Origin: Paenibacillus paridis | Lineage (GTDB): Bacteria; Bacillota; Bacilli; Paenibacillales; Paenibacillaceae | DNA: 64,000 bases | Assembly (NCBI RefSeq): GCF_006345825.1 | Contig: NZ_VCIX01000092.1 | Coordinates: forward strand, 496,001-560,000 | Reading direction: 5' to 3' | In this document: piece after piece, positions 8,715 to 16,688 of the stretch | Layout: each line of letters opens with the position of its first letter | Position numbering within the stretch: position 1 is the stretch's first letter | The notes under the pieces: generated by a model | Database searches by the model: none | What the model saw: the letters and a program-made list of their open reading frames with translations, nothing else | Told to the model about the DNA's origin: nothing | Program-made: the position numbers and the translations under genes

Positions 8715-9683
8715 TTGAACACGAACGTCCAAAAGGGAGATTTGACGAAGCCTCTTCAAAAGAAAAAAACGTGGGGCCTTATCAAAGATTTAAGCACCAA
8801 CAGGGTGCTGTATCTCATGTTTGCGCCAATAGCGATCTATTTTATTGTTTTTTCCTATATCCCGATGACGGGGATCGTCATGGCATTTCAGTCTTATACC
8901 GTCAAAGGTGGACTATTCTCAAGTCCTTGGGTAGGACTCGATAACTTCCAATATTTCTTTAACTCAGGGAAGGCTTGGATCGTTACACGAAATACGATCG
9001 TTTATAACATCATTTTTCTTGGCTGCTACACGCTTTTCTCGATTGCAGCGGCGGTGTTTATCTCTGAGATTCAGAAGAAGTGGTACAAAAAATTATCTCA
9101 GACCTTAATGTTTTTGCCTTATTTTATTTCATGGGTAACCGTATCGGCATTTGTATACAATTTCTTGAATTATGAATATGGCATTGTAAATAAAATTTTA
9201 GAGCATTTCCACATGGAAGCGCTAGATATCTATTCGAACTCAGGCTATTGGTATGTGATACTTCCGTTCATGTACGTATGGAAGTGGGTAGGCTACGGCA
9301 GCGTACTCTACTTGGCGGCAATCGTAGGCATCGATCAGGAAATCTATGAGGCTGCTACCATCGACGGCGCTACCCGATTCCAGAAGATTACCCGAATCAC
9401 GCTTCCGCTGCTTAAGCCTACTATGGTCATTTTGCTTCTGCTTGGCTTGGGACGGATTATGCGAGGAGAATTTGATATGTTCTATCAATTGATCGGCAAC
9501 AACGGTCTTCTTATGGATGCTACGGATATCATTGATACACTCGCTTTCCGATCGTTGATGGGGACGGCAGACTTTGGGATGGCTTCTTCTGTAGGCTTAT
9601 ACCAATCGGTACTTACGTTAATTATTATTTTGACAGCGAATTGGCTCGTCCGCAAATATGACAGAGATCAGGCATTGTTTTAA
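8715..9683 (+). CDS. CUT1 sugar ABC transporter permease, LplB type
   Basis: First membrane subunit of transporter 1. Six membrane helices are predicted, the first following a short cytoplasmic tail (APIAIYFIVFSYIPMTGIV). The EAA loop that contacts the ATPase reads EAATIDGATRFQKITRITLP. Start choice is uncertain: GTG at 8706 and ATG at 8709 are in frame, but the ribosome site AAGGTGAT at 8703-8710 sits too close to them and fits the TTG at 8715, giving 322 residues. It is followed 33 bases later by the second permease and then by the binding protein at 10681. No ATPase is encoded nearby. Confidence 0.92.
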   Translation: MNTNVQKGDLTKPLQKKKTWGLIKDLSTNRVLYLMFAPIAIYFIVFSYIPMTGIVMAFQSYTVKGGLFSSPWVGLDNFQYFFNSGKAWIVTRNTIVYNIIFLGCYTLFSIAAAVFISEIQKKWYKKLSQTLMFLPYFISWVTVSAFVYNFLNYEYGIVNKILEHFHMEALDIYSNSGYWYVILPFMYVWKWVGYGSVLYLAAIVGIDQEIYEAATIDGATRFQKITRITLPLLKPTMVILLLLGLGRIMRGEFDMFYQLIGNNGLLMDATDIIDTLAFRSLMGTADFGMASSVGLYQSVLTLIIILTANWLVRKYDRDQALF

Positions 9684-9716
9684 ACGTTCAATTCTAATGA
9701 CAAGAAGGTGATGGTT

Positions 9717-10613
9717 ATGAGCAGTCTTAGTGTCAAAAGTAAAAAAGATTCTTCTCCGGTGTACACGACTATTGCGTATGCCGTGGTTACGATTATTGCA
9801 CTCGTATGTGTACTTCCCTTTATCGTATTGCTTGCCGGTGCCTTTTCGTCAGAAAGCTCGGTTTTAAAGGATGGTTATTGGTTTTGGCCGCGGGAGTTTT
9901 CGCTTGAAGCGTTCCAATTTATCTTTCGTTTCCCTGAGGATGTCCTGTCCGCCTATAAAGTTTCCATTCTCATCACGATAATTGGAACGGTCGTATCTCT
10001 GTTTATCTCAACGATGGCTGCCTACGTGCTCTGCAGGAAGGAGCTCAGATATCGGAATGCACTGTCATTTTTTCTGTTCTTCACAACGTTGTTTAGCGGA
10101 GGCTTAGCCCCTTACTACATCTGGCTAAGCCGGTATTTACATTTATCGAACACGTATTATGTGCTTATTCTAGGACCGATGTTCAATGTCATGTACATCT
10201 TGATTTTACGCAGTTTCATCAAAGGTTCTGTCCCAGAGCCGTTGATTGAATCCGGGAAAATAGATGGGGCCGGAGATTTGCGCATATTCCTTCAGCTTGT
10301 TATCCCTTTGTCTAAGCCAGCACTCGCTTCCATTGGTGTTTTCACAGCTCTGGCTTATTGGAATGACTGGTGGACAGCGATGATGTTCACAAGCAAGGAC
10401 CAGCTGATTCCGCTGCAATATCTTCTCTATAAGATGCTCTCAGCCATTAATTTATCTGCTGCGATGTCTGAACATGTGTCCAGTGTCAGCACTCCGAAAG
10501 AGACATTTAAGCTGGCAATGACCGTCATTGCTACGGGGCCGATCGTAATGGTTTTCCCTTTCGTACAACGGTATTTCGTTAGCGGAATCACGATTGGTGC
10601 AGTCAAAGGTTGA
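9717..10613 (+). CDS. CUT1 sugar ABC transporter permease, YtcP type
   Basis: Second membrane subunit of transporter 1, with six predicted helices and the typical FFTTLFSGGLAPYYIWL segment. The EAA loop is slightly altered (ESGKIDGAGDLRIFLQLVIP) but keeps the conserved Gly and the I-x-P end. The protein ends TIGAVKG, as most YtcP-type permeases do. In-frame GTG and ATG codons at 9708 and 9711 lie inside the ribosome site; the ATG at 9717 has the right distance to AAGGTGAT. It pairs with the LplB-type subunit at 8715. Confidence 0.92.
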   Translation: MSSLSVKSKKDSSPVYTTIAYAVVTIIALVCVLPFIVLLAGAFSSESSVLKDGYWFWPREFSLEAFQFIFRFPEDVLSAYKVSILITIIGTVVSLFISTMAAYVLCRKELRYRNALSFFLFFTTLFSGGLAPYYIWLSRYLHLSNTYYVLILGPMFNVMYILILRSFIKGSVPEPLIESGKIDGAGDLRIFLQLVIPLSKPALASIGVFTALAYWNDWWTAMMFTSKDQLIPLQYLLYKMLSAINLSAAMSEHVSSVSTPKETFKLAMTVIATGPIVMVFPFVQRYFVSGITIGAVKG

Positions 10614-10680
10614 TATAGGTTCCGAGTCAAACGGAATGTATATAAATAAAGCTTGAACAAAATAAGGGGAGGTTTTTTAG

Positions 10681-12294
10681 ATGAAAGCATTCAGAAAAAG
10701 CAGTCTTTCTGTTTTAGTTCTTGTGGTGATGTTCGTACTTGTACTTGCTGCCTGCAGCGGGAATAATGCCAAAGACACCTCAAGTAATACGCCAGCCAGC
10801 ACTAATGGATCGACGGAGCCCGCATTAACCGATGAAGGCAAACCGGATAACTCCAAAGAAGTGAAGATCGTTGGTTATGTGCTCGGTGAAGCTCCGAAAG
10901 GCATGCCGGATGTGTTAGCCGCTTTGAATGAAAAGCTTAAAAAAGATATTAATGCTACGGTTGAGCTGAATTACATCGGCTGGGGAGATGTAGGCTCCAA
11001 ATATCCGCTTGTGCTTGCTTCCGGACAAGACGTTGACTTCGTATTCGCGGCAGACTGGAATTTTTACGTATCGGAGGCTAACAAAGGCTCATTCCTGCCT
11101 CTGGAAGAGAATATGCTGAAGTCATTTATGCCTAAATATTACGCTAAGCAAGATCCGGCTGCCTATAAAGCTGCTGAAGTCAACGGAAAGCAATACATGA
11201 TTCCGACAACAACTCCTGACCGCAAAGTAGGTGTGGTCGTCCTTCGCCAAGATATTCTAGATCAAGTTGGATTAACGAATCCTACCAAAATGTCAGAATT
11301 AGAGCCCTATTTTGCAGCCATCAAAAAAGACTACCCAGATATGACACCGCTTAACTTGGATTCACAATATGATCTGCCAGCACCATTTGGCGCATTGGTT
11401 CAAGAGAAATTTGCCTATCCAGGTGCACCGCATGATTCTGGAGATCCATCAGGCGTAGGTGTCTATACGGATCAGGAAGATGCAAGCGGCAAAATCCTCA
11501 GTATTACGGATGAACCGATCCAAGGCTCATTCAAATATGCAGCTGAAACGATGAAAAAATGGTATGACGCAGGTTATGTGAACAAGAACCCATATTCCAA
11601 CAAAATCCGCTCCAAAGACAATTTCTGTGAAGGAAAGTCAGGCGTAGCTTTCGCCAACTCCATTGATGTCCAATCGATGCTTGCAAGCTGCCAAGACAAA
11701 GGAATCGAGACATACATTATGCCAGTACTTTCACCATCAGGCCATGCACCTTCAAACAGCTGGTTGAACAACGGAGTAGCCATTGCCGCTAATTCGAAAA
11801 ACCCGGATCGTGCATTGCAAGCGCTTGACCTTATAATGCAGGATGAATCTTATGTTTACTTGATGTACTACGGGATTGAAGGGAAAAACTATGCGATTAC
11901 GGCTGACGACAAATTGACGCTTCCAGAGGGCGTTACGTCGGAGAATAATAGTTACCCAGCAGATGCTGCTGGTTTCTGGTTCGTAGATAAAGACTTGTTC
12001 AAACCGAATGCCGATTGGACGGACGCCTATGTGGAGCTGAACAAACAAATCAAAGATTATCTTCTTCCCGCCACCTATCTCGGCTTTACGTTCAACTCGG
12101 AAAGTGTTAAATCCGAAATCGCAAATTTGAAAAACGTATCCTCCCAGTATTTCCTTCCGATAGCAATCGGAGCGGTTAAGGATGTTAACCAGTCATTTGA
12201 TACGCTGGTATCCAAGATGAATGCAGCTGGTATCGATAAGGTGAAAAATGAAGTAGAAACACAAGCAGCAGCATTTTTGGCTAACAAAGGTTAG
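10681..12294 (+). CDS. extracellular sugar-binding lipoprotein of transporter 1
   Basis: Solute-binding lipoprotein with a signal peptide and the lipobox LAAC (Cys25), then a Ser/Thr-rich linker typical of proteins tethered to the outer membrane face, a family-type binding domain and a C-terminal DUF3502-like segment (ending KMNAAGIDKVKNEVETQ). It follows the two permease genes and precedes a terminator, so this is the transport copy; the paralog at 6458 is next to the kinase. The start is the ATG after GGGAGG. The substrate is probably an oligosaccharide, but the sequence does not say which. Confidence 0.92.
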   Translation: MKAFRKSSLSVLVLVVMFVLVLAACSGNNAKDTSSNTPASTNGSTEPALTDEGKPDNSKEVKIVGYVLGEAPKGMPDVLAALNEKLKKDINATVELNYIGWGDVGSKYPLVLASGQDVDFVFAADWNFYVSEANKGSFLPLEENMLKSFMPKYYAKQDPAAYKAAEVNGKQYMIPTTTPDRKVGVVVLRQDILDQVGLTNPTKMSELEPYFAAIKKDYPDMTPLNLDSQYDLPAPFGALVQEKFAYPGAPHDSGDPSGVGVYTDQEDASGKILSITDEPIQGSFKYAAETMKKWYDAGYVNKNPYSNKIRSKDNFCEGKSGVAFANSIDVQSMLASCQDKGIETYIMPVLSPSGHAPSNSWLNNGVAIAANSKNPDRALQALDLIMQDESYVYLMYYGIEGKNYAITADDKLTLPEGVTSENNSYPADAAGFWFVDKDLFKPNADWTDAYVELNKQIKDYLLPATYLGFTFNSESVKSEIANLKNVSSQYFLPIAIGAVKDVNQSFDTLVSKMNAAGIDKVKNEVETQAAAFLANKG

Positions 12295-12308
12295 TATAGT
12301 AGACAAAC

Positions 12309-12339
12309 AGCCGTTCCCTTCTCAAGGGCGCGGCTTTTT
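12309..12339 (+). terminator. Rho-independent terminator
   Basis: AGCCG-TT-CCCTT-CTC-AAGGG-CG-CGGCT is followed by five T. It separates the transport genes from the regulator at 12482. Confidence 0.8.
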
Positions 12340-12481
12340 ATCTAAATGCAGTCTAGGCATTTAAATGGATGAGGTCAGAGTTGTAAGCGGAGAAGATACC
12401 TCGACAGATGCGCAATTCATCGGTAATAATGAAAGAAAATGCCAGACGGTTGGAAGTCTTACAGCAAGGGGGTCGCAGCAA

Positions 12482-14086
12482 ATGAAATTATTGATCGTGG
12501 ATGACGAGGAAAGAACGAGAGAGATGTTGAAAAAATATATTCCTTGGGAAGAGTTAGGCATCCATCAGGTGTTCACTGCCCGTAATGGCTTAATGGCTTT
12601 GGACACGGCAAGAGAAGTGCGGCCGGATATTGTGCTATGTGATGTTCGGATGCCCAAGATGAACGGCATTGAGTTTGCCCAGCAATATCAAGCCATTGAT
12701 CCGACTTCGATTTTCATATTTTTGAGTGGATTTTCGGATAAGGAATATTTGAAAGCGGCTATTCATTTGAAAGCCTTGAATTATATCGAGAAACCGGTCA
12801 ATTTGGATGAAGTTAAATCTGTGATTTTAACGGCTATTCAATTAAAATGCGAAGAACGCAAGAAAAAATCCGAGGATGAGCAATTGAAGGCAGGATTTGA
12901 TCATGGCTTGCCTTTCTTAAGGCAAGAGATGGTGCGCAAGCTTATTGCTGTCCCCACATCTGTACACGTTCGACCTGCTTTGCAAAGCACAGAAACGTTT
13001 TTATTGCCTTCGCAAGGCCCGTATACCGTGCTTTCCGCCTTATTGTATTGGAGTCCCGCCTATCTTCCTGAAGATCCGGCTCTAGTGCAGGAACAGTTGT
13101 TATTTACGTTGAATACGGTGCCGCAATTACGTGGATACCGCGCGTTGTTCGGCTTTGATTCCAATCATTTTTTAATAATTATAATGTCAGGGGCGTACCG
13201 GAGTTCGTTTCGTGACAATCGAGAGATTATTGATTCACTTTATGCAGAGTTGAAAGCGATTGCTGGGCATAACATCGAAGTAAGGCTCGGCATTGGAGAG
13301 GTTGTACATGAGCTGGATGATATTCCGATTTCTTATCAATCCGCTCGCAAAGCCGGTTTTATGCAATTTTACGTCGAGGGTTTAAAACCTATATTTTCCA
13401 ATGATGTGAACGCGGTTCATACCCCGTTTGAAACCAATTGGGAAGATGTACGCATCACGAGAGATGAGCTTCGAAAAGGCAATCTGGATGCGGTCAAACA
13501 ATCCCTTGATAAATTAACGGAACGCGCGAGAGAGCATGTGGACATTGATATCGTACGTGTCAAGGATACGTACTTCCAGTTTCTACTTGCTATTTTGGAA
13601 GTTGCTGTACAACAAGGTTTGAAAGAGCTGACACACGATACGGAAAGGCGATATATTTGGAAAGAGATCGACAGAATTTCGAATTTGGAAAATCTGAGAA
13701 GATATCTGCTATCTTTTTTGCAGCTCTTCTATGAGATAAAATCCGGCCATACGGAGCAAGGCTTGAGCAAAATGAGGGAAATTATTCGTTATATTCATTC
13801 CCATTTTCATGAGAATGGTTTTAACATTCAACAAATTGCAGATCATGTTAATCTCAGTGAAACCTATTTATGCTCCTATTTCAAGAAGCAGCGTGGCGAG
13901 ACGATTAAAGAATTCATTACTCAAACAAGAGTGGAGAAAGCGAAGCAGCTGCTTTTGGATCGAGAGGTTAAACTATACGAGGTGGCAGTTCGACTAGGTT
14001 TTACGGATGCAAATTATTTTTCGACCTTTTTTAAACGGTATACGGGAGTCTCTCCCTCGGAATATCGTGAAAGAACGCAGAGCTAA
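12482..14086 (+). CDS. YesN-type AraC-family response regulator
   Basis: Response regulator for locus 1. The receiver domain at the N-terminus has LLIVDDEERTRE and the phosphoacceptor Asp54 in LCDVRMPKMNG. A long middle region of about 300 residues is typical of YesN proteins. The C-terminal 100 residues are an AraC DNA-binding domain (IQQIADHVNLSETYLCSYFKK and the signature VAVRLGFTDANYFSTFFKRY). The frame extends upstream to 12365, but the AAGGGGG site and the start of the receiver fold favour the ATG at 12482. The partner kinase is presumably the one at 4614, which has no other regulator nearby. Confidence 0.92.
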   Translation: MKLLIVDDEERTREMLKKYIPWEELGIHQVFTARNGLMALDTAREVRPDIVLCDVRMPKMNGIEFAQQYQAIDPTSIFIFLSGFSDKEYLKAAIHLKALNYIEKPVNLDEVKSVILTAIQLKCEERKKKSEDEQLKAGFDHGLPFLRQEMVRKLIAVPTSVHVRPALQSTETFLLPSQGPYTVLSALLYWSPAYLPEDPALVQEQLLFTLNTVPQLRGYRALFGFDSNHFLIIIMSGAYRSSFRDNREIIDSLYAELKAIAGHNIEVRLGIGEVVHELDDIPISYQSARKAGFMQFYVEGLKPIFSNDVNAVHTPFETNWEDVRITRDELRKGNLDAVKQSLDKLTERAREHVDIDIVRVKDTYFQFLLAILEVAVQQGLKELTHDTERRYIWKEIDRISNLENLRRYLLSFLQLFYEIKSGHTEQGLSKMREIIRYIHSHFHENGFNIQQIADHVNLSETYLCSYFKKQRGETIKEFITQTRVEKAKQLLLDREVKLYEVAVRLGFTDANYFSTFFKRYTGVSPSEYRERTQS

Positions 14087-14133
14087 TGAAGCTCTCCATA
14101 ATTGACCGATGCGTAGGTTGGTGGAAGAGGTTA

Positions 14134-14149
14134 GGGGCAAAGCTGCCCC
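14134..14149. terminator. possible hairpin between convergent genes
   Basis: GGGGCA-AAGC-TGCCCC is a compact perfect stem between the convergent genes ending at 14086 and 14171, but no T-run follows on either side. It may be a weak bidirectional stop. Confidence 0.35.
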
Positions 14150-14170
14150 ACTCTATCCAGTACTTGCATG

Positions 14171-14467
14171 TTAACGATTGATCTGTTCCCCATTGAACAC
14201 TTGGAGATCCATTGGCGCAGCTAGGTAAGCGTGCGCTTTCTGGACGAAGGCAGTGAAGTGTGCGCTGGTATTATGAGCGGTGGTTGCCTCCACGTCTTTC
14301 CACAATTCGACCATCGTATAGCGATGGTCCTTCTCCGTATCTTTCAGGAGAGCATAGCTAATATTTCCTTCTTCGGCACGCGAAGCCGGAATGAGCAGAT
14401 TAACAGCCTCCAGAAAAGCATGCTCTTGCTCAGGTTTTACTGCGAGTCCTGCATGAATAATAATCAT
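14171..14467 (-). CDS. antibiotic biosynthesis monooxygenase (ABM) family protein
   Basis: Small cytoplasmic protein of 98 residues with the ferredoxin-like ABM fold, similar in type to YgiN quinol monooxygenase. Recognizable features are the N-terminal strand MIIIHAGLAVKPEQEHAFLEA, a central EEGNISYALLKD and the helix around TSAHFTAFVQKA. ABM proteins oxidize or sense quinones and other small aromatics, often without cofactor. It is the last gene of a minus-strand operon behind a MarR regulator and a nitroreductase, which fits a role in quinone or electrophile detoxification. The exact substrate cannot be told. Confidence 0.8.
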   Translation of the reverse strand: MIIIHAGLAVKPEQEHAFLEAVNLLIPASRAEEGNISYALLKDTEKDHRYTMVELWKDVEATTAHNTSAHFTAFVQKAHAYLAAPMDLQVFNGEQINR

Positions 14468-14494
14468 GGCTATTCACCGTCCTTATTCGTTTAA

Positions 14495-15133
14495 TTATTT
14501 CCAAGTGGTAACGGTCTCGACAGGCAAGCGGTAGGAGGGATGCCCTTCATTCACTTGCTTGCCAATGGAGATCAGCATGACGGGCACGTAACGCTCTTTG
14601 TCTAGGCCAAAGGCTTCGGCGATTTGAGCTTTCTCAAAGCCTCCGATTGGATTCGTATCGTAGCCATGGGCACGAGCGACAAGCATCAGCTGCATGGAGA
14701 CAAGTCCTGCGTCGATAAGGATGACATCGCGCAAATCCGCTTTCGAAATATTTTGATAGTAAGGGGTGAAAGCCTTGAATTGCATATCCTTTACTTCTTG
14801 AGGCATATAGCCGAGCTCTACCGATTTGCCGAAAATCTCTTCCGCGTATTGAAAGTTATCCATATCGCCAAACACGGCAATTACAGCTGCTGAAGTGCTT
14901 ACTTGATTCTGATTGAACCTGGCAAGCGGGGCAAGCGCAGCTTTGCCTTCCTCACTTTCAATCACAACGAAGCGCCAAGGCTGCATGTTAACGGAAGAAG
15001 GGGCAGCGGTGGCCTCTGCCAAAATTTCAGTTAATTCCTCGCGGCTGATTTTGACGCTGGAATCATAATATTTAACGGAACGACGCCCAAATACAATTTC
15101 ATTAAAATCGTTTGTTTTCTGATATTTACTCAT
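14495..15133 (-). CDS. nitroreductase family protein
   Basis: FMN-dependent NAD(P)H oxidoreductase of the nitroreductase fold, cytoplasmic, 212 residues. The N-terminal FGRRSVKYYDSS and SSVNMQPWRFVVIES are the classical FMN-binding elements, and PIGGFEKAQIAEAFGL plus VPVMLISIGK lie near the C-terminus. It resembles B. subtilis YodC-like enzymes that reduce quinones and nitro compounds by two electrons. An AAAAAGGAG ribosome site precedes the ATG. It lies 55 bases after the MarR gene and 27 bases before the ABM gene, so the three form one operon. Confidence 0.88.
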   Translation of the reverse strand: MSKYQKTNDFNEIVFGRRSVKYYDSSVKISREELTEILAEATAAPSSVNMQPWRFVVIESEEGKAALAPLARFNQNQVSTSAAVIAVFGDMDNFQYAEEIFGKSVELGYMPQEVKDMQFKAFTPYYQNISKADLRDVILIDAGLVSMQLMLVARAHGYDTNPIGGFEKAQIAEAFGLDKERYVPVMLISIGKQVNEGHPSYRLPVETVTTWK

Positions 15134-15188
15134 GATGTAGAAATACTCCTTTTTGTATTATGCTAAAAGACAGCTGATTTTAGCAGAA

Positions 15189-15614
15189 TTAGATATTATT
15201 TTGCATGCGGCTAAGCAGTTCATCAAGCAGATGAAGTTCTTCTTCAGTGAAATCCTTCATCATTTTGTTGACGAAATTAGCTTTCTCCACTTTATAACCG
15301 ATAATTCTTTCCCGACCCTCCGGGGTAAGGCGAACGAAGGTGATCCGGTTGTCATCCGGGTTTTTGCGCCTGGATACCATGCCGTCCGCTTCGAGCTGTT
15401 TGAGGTGGCGCGTAATGGCGGCACTGTCAATATTAATGAGCTTTTGCAAGGTGGTTTGGTTGATTTCATCCGCCTCATAAAGCTCGCACAAGAGCTCAAA
15501 ACGTGATGAACTGATCCCCGTACAACGTTCAAATTTAGGGCTGACCTTATTGTTAAGCCCTTGGAGCAAATAAAGAATCCGCTCTTGCTTCGATTTAAAA
15601 CGTGTGATGAGCAG
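15189..15614 (-). CDS. MarR-family transcriptional regulator, unusual start
   Basis: Winged-helix repressor, probably of its own operon with the nitroreductase and ABM genes. The recognition region is QTTLQKLINIDSAAITRHLKQL and the wing is VSRRKNPDDNRITFVRLTPEG. A TTG at 15569 starts the shortest frame, but it has no ribosome site and would cut off the first dimerization helix. The frame is open upstream to AAGGAAGGGAGG, and the only start-like codons there are CTG at 15614 and ATC at 15608; CTG is used here. The N-terminal helix then includes KSKQERILYLLQG. Two cysteines (about residues 31 and 42) could sense electrophiles or oxidants, an inference from other MarR sensors. Confidence 0.75.
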   Translation of the reverse strand: MLITRFKSKQERILYLLQGLNNKVSPKFERCTGISSSRFELLCELYEADEINQTTLQKLINIDSAAITRHLKQLEADGMVSRRKNPDDNRITFVRLTPEGRERIIGYKVEKANFVNKMMKDFTEEELHLLDELLSRMQNNI

Positions 15615-15633
15615 TTCCTCCCTTCCTTAACCG

Positions 15634-15645
15634 TTGACCCGTCAA
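15634..15645. promoter_or_regulatory. inverted repeat, candidate MarR operator
   Basis: TTGAC-CC-GTCAA is a 5-2-5 inverted repeat located between the promoter at 15663-15691 and the MarR gene, about 20 bases before its ribosome site. MarR proteins commonly bind such sites downstream of their own -10 box. Confidence 0.4.
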
Positions 15646-15662
15646 TGATTGATGTCTCAAAC

Positions 15663-15691
15663 AATATAACATTTCTTTTTTAGATTTTCAA
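15663..15691 (-). promoter_or_regulatory. sigma-A promoter of the MarR/nitroreductase operon
   Basis: On the minus strand TTGAAA (15691-15686) and TATATT (15668-15663) are spaced by exactly 17 bases, a good vegetative promoter. Confidence 0.6.
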
Positions 15692-15695
15692 GTGC

Positions 15696-15720
15696 ACAAA
15701 AAAAACGTTATTTTTTTTGT
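15696..15720. terminator. A/T-rich hairpin after the AraC gene
   Basis: ACAAAAAAAA and TTTTTTTTGT form a perfect 10-bp stem around a 5-base loop. It follows the AraC gene on the minus strand and lies just before the MarR promoter. The stem has almost no GC, so termination strength is doubtful. Confidence 0.35.
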
Positions 15721-15742
15721 AATCCGAAATGTGTCTTATTCG

Positions 15743-16573
15743 TTAGACGCGGTTCGTTTTTCGAAAGGCGGATGGACTGGTTTGTAATGCTTTGGTGAAT
15801 ACCCGGCTTAAATAAAATCCGTTGCTGTAGCCGCAGGCAACCGCGATTTTCTCAAGGGGCAAGTCGGTATCCATTAGCAGCTCTTTGACTTTCTCAAGGC
15901 GAAGCTGGGCTAAGTAGTGCGAAGGATTCATGCCTTCGCTCTTGCTGAATCTACGGCTTAGCTGCACGGAGCTGATTCCAAGCTCGGCGGCAAGCTCGAG
16001 CATGCTTAGTTCTCCAAAGCCGTTCTGCTCAATGAACAGCTTGGCTTGTTCAATTAGCGGGTCTATGGGCGGGACCGCTTTATCGGAGGTGGGAGCTTCA
16101 GACGACTGGCAGTAGCGCCAAATATCGCTTAACGCATGGTTTTGCCAGTGGCGCTTCAGATTAATTTCCTTTTCAGGATGCTCCTTTAAGAACCTTAGAT
16201 TATCGGCAAGCCGCTCCCTTTGGCTAATAGTTAGCTTATAGGAGGATGCAGCCAGGCGAAGCCGAACCGATTCCTCCTCCTCCGTTTGTTTTCCTTGCTC
16301 ATCCGAGACCGAACGGAAAGAAAATCCAATGAAATGAAACGAAAGCGTGTGCATGACGCTGCGGTGGAAGCTGAGCTCCGGCGGACATACAATTACGTCG
16401 CCCATATTCGCTGTTCCTTCAGCTTCCCCAATCCGATAGGAGAAGCTGCCGCCCTCCACAGCAAAGAGCACCCAATGCTCATAAATATCTACGTTGAATT
16501 GAAACTTTGTTTTGTGGTCCCAATAGATATGGTGCGATAGCAGGGGGATTAGACCGCTGCTTGAAAGGTTCAT
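15743..16573 (-). CDS. AraC-family regulator with cupin sensor domain
   Basis: Cytoplasmic regulator of 276 residues. The N-terminal half is a cupin-like sugar-binding domain (YEHWVLFAVEGGSFSYRIGEAEGT followed by GDVIVCPPELSFHR). The C-terminal half is an AraC DNA-binding domain with SMLELAAELGISSVQLSRRFSK and the second helix-turn-helix IAVACGYSNGFYLSRVFTKAL. AGGAGG precedes the ATG. It is transcribed away from the FAD oxidoreductase gene at 16689, whose activator it probably is. It resembles the AraC protein at 26082 in length, cupin motif and ending, which suggests a duplicated regulator serving the two ends of locus 2. Confidence 0.9.
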   Translation of the reverse strand: MNLSSSGLIPLLSHHIYWDHKTKFQFNVDIYEHWVLFAVEGGSFSYRIGEAEGTANMGDVIVCPPELSFHRSVMHTLSFHFIGFSFRSVSDEQGKQTEEEESVRLRLAASSYKLTISQRERLADNLRFLKEHPEKEINLKRHWQNHALSDIWRYCQSSEAPTSDKAVPPIDPLIEQAKLFIEQNGFGELSMLELAAELGISSVQLSRRFSKSEGMNPSHYLAQLRLEKVKELLMDTDLPLEKIAVACGYSNGFYLSRVFTKALQTSPSAFRKTNRV

Positions 16574-16688
16574 TTGCCTCAGCCTCCTGAGTGAAATAAA
16601 GTATATGCTCTTATGATAGCGCAGTGCATGTTAAATAACGACCCCCTCGTATAAGATGAAGATAAAATCATGCTTGGAGGCGATCGTT

